DNA of 6,200 nucleotides from Clostridiales bacterium (lineage in GTDB: Bacteria; Bacillota; Clostridia; Oscillospirales; Oscillospiraceae): the NCBI GenBank assembly GCA_019418525.1, contig DYBS01000128.1, positions 324-6,523 of the forward strand. The letters run 5' to 3'. This document shows, in pieces, positions 1-4,539 of this stretch. The position numbers were made by a program, and so were the translations under genes. Within the stretch, counting starts at the first letter, position 1. Each line of letters opens with the position of its first letter. The notes beneath the pieces were generated by a model. It did not search any database and was not told where the DNA came from. It saw nothing but the letters and a program-made list of their open reading frames with translations.

Positions 1-125
1 TCCCAGGTCACGGCACGGTCGCTGACCCGGCCCGCCGCCCGATCCACCAGGCTGCGGCCCCAGGCCGCCAGGTCCTCCCAGTACCCCTCCCGGTTTGGGT
101 AGGGGGGGTGGTTTTCTTCTCTCAT
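1..125 (-). CDS. Unrecognised protein, N-terminal fragment (runs off window)
   Basis: An ATG at 125-123 opens a frame that remains open to base 1, giving 41 complete codons beginning MREENHPPYPNREGYWEDL. The start is chosen because it forms an ATGA overlap with the stop of the upstream regulator gene and has a GGGAGG Shine-Dalgarno (plus-strand 134-139) 8 nt before it. The visible part is hydrophilic, with a Pro/Asn/Tyr-rich beginning and then a helical stretch containing Trp and Arg (EDLAAWGRSLVDRA). There is no signal peptide and no membrane segment in the visible residues. I do not recognise the family. By position it is the third gene of the leftward operon and is probably co-translated with the STAND/BTAD regulator, so it may be a target or partner of that regulator. 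The 3' end is missing. Confidence 0.72.
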   Translation of the reverse strand, partial: MREENHPPYPNREGYWEDLAAWGRSLVDRAAGRVSDRAVTW

Positions 126-3100
126 GACGGTGACCTCCCGCTGTCCAGCCTGCGCAGCAGACATTCCTGATAGATCCGGGTGACCTCTTCTCCCGGTTCG
201 GCGCCCAGGTCCTCCTTCAAGGTGTCCTTCAGGCGATTATAGAGGGTCATGGCGTTCTTGACCTCCCCCAGCGCCCCGTAGCAGCGCAGGAGCTGTCCCG
301 CCAGTTCTTCGTCATAGGGCTCCTGCCGGATGGCGCTTCGCAGGCACTCCGCCGCGGCGGCGAATTCCTCCCGCTCCATCCGGCGGCGGGCCTCCTCCCG
401 GCTCACCCGCAGGAAGTTTCCCGCGTACCAGGCCCGCTGGTCCTCGGCCCACACCGACTCCACGTCCTCCAGATAGGGCCCCGCATAGCGCCGGGCCAGC
501 TCCTCCGCCGGCCCCTCGCCCCGGAAGACAGCCTCCACCACCTCCCGGTCCGACTCCACCAGCTCCAGGTCCAGCCGGTAGCACTTCTTCTCCCGCACCA
601 CCATCCGGTCCAGGCCGTAGGGGACCAACCCCTTGCGGATGTTGTAGAGGCTGGTGTGCAGCAGAGAGGTGGCGTTGGCCGGGGCGGACTGGGGCCAGAG
701 GATATCCATCAGCTTCTCCCGGTCCACCCAGGCCCCTCCCACATGGAAGAGGTAGGCGAACAGCTCCTGGGCCTTCCGGGTGCGCCAGTGCAGCTCCTGG
801 CCATCGGGCAGGAACACCCGGAAGGGGCCGAAGCACCGGACATGGACCCGGGCTTCTTCTGCCGCCCCTCCGGCGGGTACCGGCTCCTCCTCCCGCTCCA
901 GCTCCACCAGCGCCGTACGCTCCTCCTCGGTGAGGCCGGGGCAGATGAGACCGTTTTCCCGGCGGTAAGAAGCGCTGTTCCGCGCCAGCTCCGCCGCGCA
1001 CTGCCGGTCCTTTTCCCGGAGCAGCAGGGCTTCCTCCAGATCCAGAAAGGCCAGAAAGGCGTTGCCCCGGCCGGTCCCGGAGCGCCAGGCCTCCCGCTCC
1101 GACCGGGTACGGCGGCACAGCTCTAGCGCCCGGGCGTACGCCCCCCGGCGGGCACACTGCCGCACTGCCAGCCAGCGCACCCCGTCCAGGATACCGAACA
1201 CGTCCCGCCGCTCCAGCGCGAACAGGGCATCCTCGGTCTCGGGGTCCATGGGCTGCCGGAGCAGCGCCCGGCACAGCACCGAAAAGCCCCCCTGGAAGCG
1301 GCTGCTGCTCCCCCCGCGGAGGACGCCGCTGTCCCAGAAGGTCTGCACCGGCCTGCCCGGGTCGCCTCCGTCCATGCGGGCGATCTGCTCCACCAGAGCC
1401 TGGATGAGGATGATGTCCTGCATGGTCTGGTGGGAGACCCAGCCGGGCATGTTCTCCACCGCCCGGCCCATCCGGGCCCGGGCCGAGCCGGTCCGCCCGC
1501 TGAGGGCCAGGTAGAGCTGGATGTAAGGGGCCACCACCGTGCCGGACTCCCCCTCCTCACCCCGGAGCAGGACGTACATCTGCATGGCCCGGCGGTATTC
1601 GCCCATGGCGAAGAAACAGACCACCGCCTCCTCCCGGCGCCCGTCCCGCTCCTGCGGGTCCCGGGCGGAGAGGCTCTCCTCCAGCGCGGCCAGCACCTGC
1701 CGGAGCACCTCGTCGGCCCGGTGCAGGTCCAGCAGATTGTAAAGGGTCAGCTCGGCGGCCTGACGGCGCAGAGCACTGCGGGGGTGGCGCATGCGCAGCC
1801 GGGGGAGCATCCCCTCCAGCAGGCACAGGCTCTCCGCCGCCGCGCCCCTCTCCCGGGTCAGGCGGGCCCGCAGGAGCCTGGCCTCCAGCATACAGCGCTC
1901 CCCCGTCCGCTCCGGGTAGCCGTCGATGAGGTGTTCCGCCAGCTCCATGGCCTCCTGCCAGTCCCCCACCCGCTCCCGGTACTGGGCCCGGAGCAGGTCG
2001 GTATCCGGCGTGAGGGGGGCTCCTATGGCCTTCAGCTCCTCCAGCCAGCGGCGCACCGTGCTCAGCTCCCCACGGAACAGGGCCTCCCGGCCCGCGTCCT
2101 CCAGGGCGCTTTGCAGCCGCTCCCCGTCGCCGCAGGCAATGGCGTACTCCGCCGCCTGGGCCTTGTCCGGAGTGCGCAGATAGAAGTCCGACGCTCGGGC
2201 CAGCAGCTCCGCCCGCTGCCCCGGCTGAAGCTGGCTCAGGAGAAAGTCCCGGAAAAGTGCGTGGTAGCGGTACATGGCCCCTCCGCCGGATAGGCGGAGA
2301 ATGAAGAGGTTCTCCTGCTCCAGGTAGGAGAGCTGCCCGGCGGCGTTGTCCGCCCCGGTGAGGGCGTTGCACACATCAGGGCGCAGGTACTCCAGCACCG
2401 AGGTGCGCACCAAAAACTGCTGCAAGTCAAAGGGGAGCTTCCGATAGAGCTCGTGCATGAGGTAGTCCCGCAGATAGGGCTGCTGGCAGGCCTGCTCCAT
2501 GTCCAGCTGGTCCACCGACAGCCGCCGCTGCTTGGCGTAGAGCATGGTGAAGCTCAGCCCCGCCGGCCAGCCCTCCATTCGGGCCTGAAGGGCCTGGGCG
2601 GTAGCCGAGAGCTGCCGGGGATCAGTATCGGGCTCAATGAGCCGCTCCACCTCCTCCAGCGTGAAAGCCAGGGTCTCCGCTCCCAGCACCCGGGCGGTGC
2701 CCTCCAGCAGATGCCGGGCGCAGAAGGCCGGTGGGGCGCTCTTGGTGCCCAGCAGCAGGCGCAGGCCCCGGGGACGGCTGTTCAGCAGGAGGGTCAGAAA
2801 GAGGAAGATCCACTCATTTTGGATGACCTGAAAATTGTCCAGGATCACGTGGAGCCGTGTTTCTTCCAGGCCGCGGAGCATCTCGGCAAAGTCCAGCGCC
2901 AGGCTGCGTACCAGCGTCTCATCCTGGTCCAGTGCCAGATAAGGCGTCAGATCAAATTCCAGTTCCGGCGCGGCCCGGGACACCGCCGTCCACAGATAGC
3001 GGGCAAAGACCATGATGTCGTTGTCGCTCTCCCCCAGGTGATACCAGGCGCACGGCTCCGGGCAGCGTCTGGCATAGTGGGTGAGCAGCACCGTTTTACC

Positions 3101-3265
3101 GTAGCCCATACCGGCGCTGATGATCAGCAGCGGCTCCTCCGCCCGGTCCAGCCACTCCAACAGCCGTTCCCGCACCAGGAATTGCCGCGGCGTATCCGGC
3201 ACCTGGAGCTTGGAGCTGAGCACCCGCTCCCTCCGTGGAGCCTCTCTCTCCCGCGCCCCGCTCAT
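122..3265 (-). CDS. MalT-like STAND ATPase regulator with C-terminal BTAD domain
   Basis: A 1047-aa cytoplasmic transcription regulator. Residues 1-20 are a basic leader. Residues about 20-345 form a MalT/LuxR-family STAND ATPase module: a KLQVP..FLVRERLLEWL opening, Walker A AGMGYGKT (51-58, K57), Walker B LHVILDNF (138-145, D143), the EGWPAGL signature (231-237) and YRYHALFRDFL (333-343). Residues about 350-800 are Ala/Leu/Arg-rich and helical, as in the TPR-type sensor superhelix of this family. Residues about 805-900 match the SARP/OmpR-type winged helix (RCFGPFRVFLPDG, RKAQELFAYL, DILWP) and about 905-1040 the bacterial transcriptional activator domain (YLEDVESVWAEDQR, ECLRSAIRQEPYDEEL, LGAEPGEE). 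There is no LuxR HTH at the C terminus; DNA binding should be by the winged helix. The start at 3265 is chosen because it overlaps the preceding stop (ATGA); the longer upstream start at 3379 would lie inside the preceding gene. Its own SD is weak (GGAACGG), which fits translational coupling. Effector and targets are unknown. Confidence 0.93.
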   Translation of the reverse strand: MSGAREREAPRRERVLSSKLQVPDTPRQFLVRERLLEWLDRAEEPLLIISAGMGYGKTVLLTHYARRCPEPCAWYHLGESDNDIMVFARYLWTAVSRAAPELEFDLTPYLALDQDETLVRSLALDFAEMLRGLEETRLHVILDNFQVIQNEWIFLFLTLLLNSRPRGLRLLLGTKSAPPAFCARHLLEGTARVLGAETLAFTLEEVERLIEPDTDPRQLSATAQALQARMEGWPAGLSFTMLYAKQRRLSVDQLDMEQACQQPYLRDYLMHELYRKLPFDLQQFLVRTSVLEYLRPDVCNALTGADNAAGQLSYLEQENLFILRLSGGGAMYRYHALFRDFLLSQLQPGQRAELLARASDFYLRTPDKAQAAEYAIACGDGERLQSALEDAGREALFRGELSTVRRWLEELKAIGAPLTPDTDLLRAQYRERVGDWQEAMELAEHLIDGYPERTGERCMLEARLLRARLTRERGAAAESLCLLEGMLPRLRMRHPRSALRRQAAELTLYNLLDLHRADEVLRQVLAALEESLSARDPQERDGRREEAVVCFFAMGEYRRAMQMYVLLRGEEGESGTVVAPYIQLYLALSGRTGSARARMGRAVENMPGWVSHQTMQDIILIQALVEQIARMDGGDPGRPVQTFWDSGVLRGGSSSRFQGGFSVLCRALLRQPMDPETEDALFALERRDVFGILDGVRWLAVRQCARRGAYARALELCRRTRSEREAWRSGTGRGNAFLAFLDLEEALLLREKDRQCAAELARNSASYRRENGLICPGLTEEERTALVELEREEEPVPAGGAAEEARVHVRCFGPFRVFLPDGQELHWRTRKAQELFAYLFHVGGAWVDREKLMDILWPQSAPANATSLLHTSLYNIRKGLVPYGLDRMVVREKKCYRLDLELVESDREVVEAVFRGEGPAEELARRYAGPYLEDVESVWAEDQRAWYAGNFLRVSREEARRRMEREEFAAAAECLRSAIRQEPYDEELAGQLLRCYGALGEVKNAMTLYNRLKDTLKEDLGAEPGEEVTRIYQECLLRRLDSGRSPS

Positions 3266-3621
3266 ACGCACCGTTCCAGCGCCTGGGCCATCTGCTCCTC
3301 CTCCACCGGAAAGCGGAGGAACATCTGCGTCCGCAGGCGGTAGCTCTGCATCCCAAAGCCCTCGTCGTCCGACACCCACACCAGCGGCACCCGGGCGTCC
3401 AGGCCCCGCACGCCGATGGCCGACTCCATCCCCAGTGCGCCGGGAAGGGCCACCACCACCGCGTCACAGCTCCCCCGGCGCAGCCGGTAGAGCAGTTCCT
3501 CCCGGCGGGCAAAGCACTCCACTGCCGGGCTGCGCCCCGCCTTCCGTGCAAAGCGCTCCACACTGCGCCGGAACAGGTCCGTATCCTCCGGCAGACTCAG
3601 CACCAGGCACCGAAATTCCAT
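3262..3621 (-). CDS. Stand-alone degenerate receiver (pseudo-receiver) protein
   Basis: A 119-aa cytoplasmic protein beginning MEFRCLVLSLPEDTD. It follows the layout of a response-regulator receiver and can be aligned by eye with the receiver of the divergent LytTR gene: FARREELL (37-44) with FSSAEELL, GMESAIGVRGLDARVPLVW (64-82) with GMEAARR..CRLVFF, and FLRFPVEEEQMAQAL (101-115) with YLTKPLDYPRLESAM. The catalytic residues are gone: the acceptor Asp position is V56 or A58 depending on a two-residue gap, the conserved Lys is F104, and the N-terminal acidic pair is not in place; only S84 fits the Thr/Ser site. There is no output domain. The start at 3621 has a purine-rich SD (GAGGAAGGGAAGG, plus-strand 3630-3642) ending 8 nt upstream. 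The stop overlaps the ATG of the STAND/BTAD regulator. It probably acts by protein contact rather than phosphotransfer, perhaps on the co-translated regulator; this is inference. The receiver relationship itself is remote and rests on visual alignment. Confidence 0.8.
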   Translation of the reverse strand: MEFRCLVLSLPEDTDLFRRSVERFARKAGRSPAVECFARREELLYRLRRGSCDAVVVALPGALGMESAIGVRGLDARVPLVWVSDDEGFGMQSYRLRTQMFLRFPVEEEQMAQALERCV

Positions 3622-3667
3622 CCCGTCATCCTTCCCTTCCTCAAAACGCCGGCCTGATTTTGGCTCT

Positions 3668-3695
3668 AACATACCACACCGCCACCCGATCCCAA
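3668..3695 (-). promoter_or_regulatory. Candidate promoter of the pseudo-receiver/STAND operon
   Basis: Reading the minus strand, TTGGGA (plus-strand 3690-3695) and TATGTT (3668-3673) are separated by 16 bp. Each keeps part of the sigma-A consensus. The expected start would be near 3661, about 40 nt before the ATG at 3621. The match is moderate, and this is the best candidate I found rather than a certain promoter. Confidence 0.42.
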
Positions 3696-3702
3696 AGCGA
3701 TT

Positions 3703-3740
3703 CGACGTGAAAGTCACTTTTTCACGGTGAAAGACAAATT
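3703..3740. repeat. GTGAAAG direct repeat and palindrome, candidate operator
   Basis: GTGAAAG occurs at 3707-3713 and 3727-3733, exactly 20 bp apart, within longer imperfect copies (3703-3720 and 3723-3740). TTTCAC at 3720-3725 and GTGAAA at 3727-3732 form a perfect 13-bp palindrome around one central base, and GTGA/TCAC arms also occur at 3707-3717. Relative to the inferred rightward start near 3759, the copies lie around -48 and -28, the second across the missing -35. A spacing of two helical turns suggests a dimer or paired binding site. Whether the LytTR protein, the BTAD regulator or another factor binds here cannot be told from sequence. Confidence 0.6.
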
Positions 3741-3743
3741 TCA

Positions 3744-3752
3744 TGTTATAAT
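3744..3752 (+). promoter_or_regulatory. Extended -10 promoter of the LytTR operon
   Basis: TGTTATAAT is a perfect TATAAT hexamer (3747-3752) preceded by the TGn extension (3744-3746). No good TTGACA-like -35 lies 16-18 bp upstream; the matching position is occupied by the GTGAAAG repeat and palindrome. That pattern fits an extended -10 promoter or one that depends on an activator. The expected start site is near 3759, leaving a leader of about 50 nt before the ATG at 3811. Confidence 0.72.
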
Positions 3753-3796
3753 AGTATGGTACACTGAATGAGCTGCCCCGTTCCCATACGCGGCGG

Positions 3797-3803
3797 AAAG
3801 GAG
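3797..3803 (+). promoter_or_regulatory. Ribosome binding site of the LytTR gene
   Basis: AAAGGAG lies 7 nt before the ATG at 3811. It supports this start over the ATG at 3768, which is out of frame and has no SD. Confidence 0.85.
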
Positions 3804-3810
3804 AACCCCC

Positions 3811-4539
3811 ATGCTGATCGCCATTACAGACGACTGCCCCGCCGACCGCCGGGAGCTGCATGACCTGCTGGAGCGCTATTTTCACGCCCGCCGCCTCCAG
3901 GCGGACTATGCATATTTTTCCTCCGCCGAGGAGCTGCTGGAGTCCTTTGTCCCCGGCCGGTACCAGATCCTCTTTCAGGATATCTATCTCACCGGGCTCA
4001 CCGGGATGGAGGCCGCCCGGCGCATCTGCGCGGAGGACCCCGCCTGCCGTCTGGTCTTTTTCACTACCAGCCACACCCACGCCGTGGAGAGCTACACCGT
4101 CCGGGCGGCCTACTACCTGACCAAGCCCCTGGACTACCCCCGGCTGGAGAGCGCCATGGACGTGGTCTGCGCGGGGCTTCTGCGGGACAGCCGCTTCGTC
4201 ACCGTCCACTGCTCTGGGGTAAGCCTGGACCTGCTGCTGCGCAACCTCCTCTTCGTGGACTGCCAGTCCGAACACACCCGCCTTCATCTGCCCGACCAGC
4301 TGGTGGTGGTGGACGACCGGGCCTCCGCTGTGCTGGGCCGCTTGGAGGAGGATGACCGCTTCCTCACCTGCAACCGCAACACCGCGGTGAATATGGACTG
4401 GGTGGATAAGGTGCTGGACGGGGATTTTCTCCTGAAAAACGGGGAGCTGGTCCCCATCCGCCAGCGGGGCCGGAAGGCCGTCAAGCAGGCCTTCCTCCGC
4501 TACACCCTGCAAAGCCTGCAAAAGGAGGGAATGCCATGA
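3811..4539 (+). CDS. LytTR-family response regulator
   Basis: A 242-aa cytoplasmic two-component response regulator, close to the usual length of the AgrA/LytR/VirR group. Residues 1-120 form the receiver: acidic pair D7/D8 (IAITDDCPAD), phospho-acceptor D57 in LFQDIYLTGLTGME, T85/T86 in LVFFTTS, and K105 in YYLTKPLD. All active-site residues are present, so it should be phosphorylated by a histidine kinase, which is not encoded here. Residues about 130-238 form the LytTR DNA-binding domain, shown by the LLFVDCQSEHTRLHL strand, the FLTCNRNTAVNMDWVDKV signature and the KNGELVPIRQRGRKAVKQAF end. It is the first gene of the rightward operon and overlaps the secreted-protein gene by ATGA. That gene is the obvious candidate to be under the same control. 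Proteins of this group usually bind paired direct repeats, and a repeat lies in its own promoter region, so autoregulation is plausible but not shown. Confidence 0.95.
   Translation: MLIAITDDCPADRRELHDLLERYFHARRLQADYAYFSSAEELLESFVPGRYQILFQDIYLTGLTGMEAARRICAEDPACRLVFFTTSHTHAVESYTVRAAYYLTKPLDYPRLESAMDVVCAGLLRDSRFVTVHCSGVSLDLLLRNLLFVDCQSEHTRLHLPDQLVVVDDRASAVLGRLEEDDRFLTCNRNTAVNMDWVDKVLDGDFLLKNGELVPIRQRGRKAVKQAFLRYTLQSLQKEGMP
4523..4528 (+). promoter_or_regulatory. Ribosome binding site of the secreted-protein gene
   Basis: AGGAGG inside the last codons of the LytTR gene lies 7 nt before the ATG at 4536. The strong SD means the secreted protein can be initiated well in its own right, in contrast to the weak SD at the overlap in the leftward operon. 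Confidence 0.85.

Larger units (their letters stand above)
3622..3810. promoter_or_regulatory. Shared divergent control region
   Basis: A 189-bp intergenic region between the two divergent operons. Its centre is clearly more A/T-rich than the flanking genes. It contains one strong promoter candidate for the rightward operon, one weaker candidate for the leftward operon, and a repeated GTGAAAG motif lying between the two -10 elements, upstream of both inferred start sites. I see no terminator-like hairpin with a T tract and no riboswitch-like structure. Both operons appear to start here, so a factor bound to the central repeats could affect both directions. Confidence 0.8.

Noticed and set aside
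312..1274. 320-codon minus-strand frame inside the regulator gene in another phase
   Set aside because: Gly/Pro/Arg/Ala-rich shift-frame translation of the BTAD region, while the main frame carries clear domain motifs.
2453..3343. 296-codon plus-strand frame opposite the STAND ATPase domain
   Set aside because: It mirrors the conserved ATPase coding sequence, is rich in Gln/His/Pro/Arg as expected for antisense of high-GC genes, and has no convincing SD or motif.
3668..3752. AgrA-type LytTR binding repeats around the GTT triplets in the intergenic region
   Set aside because: The GTT contexts match the AgrA-type consensus poorly and no second copy occurs at the expected 12-13 bp spacing.
3768..3863. 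Possible leader ORF of about 31 codons upstream of and overlapping the LytTR start
   Set aside because: It has no SD, is out of frame with the LytTR gene and shows no attenuator-like codon run.
3622..4521. Long minus-strand open frame antisense to the LytTR gene and continuous with the pseudo-receiver
   Set aside because: The frame is real only from the ATG at 3621. Upstream of that it lies antisense to the well-supported LytTR gene, has no family resemblance and crosses the promoter region.
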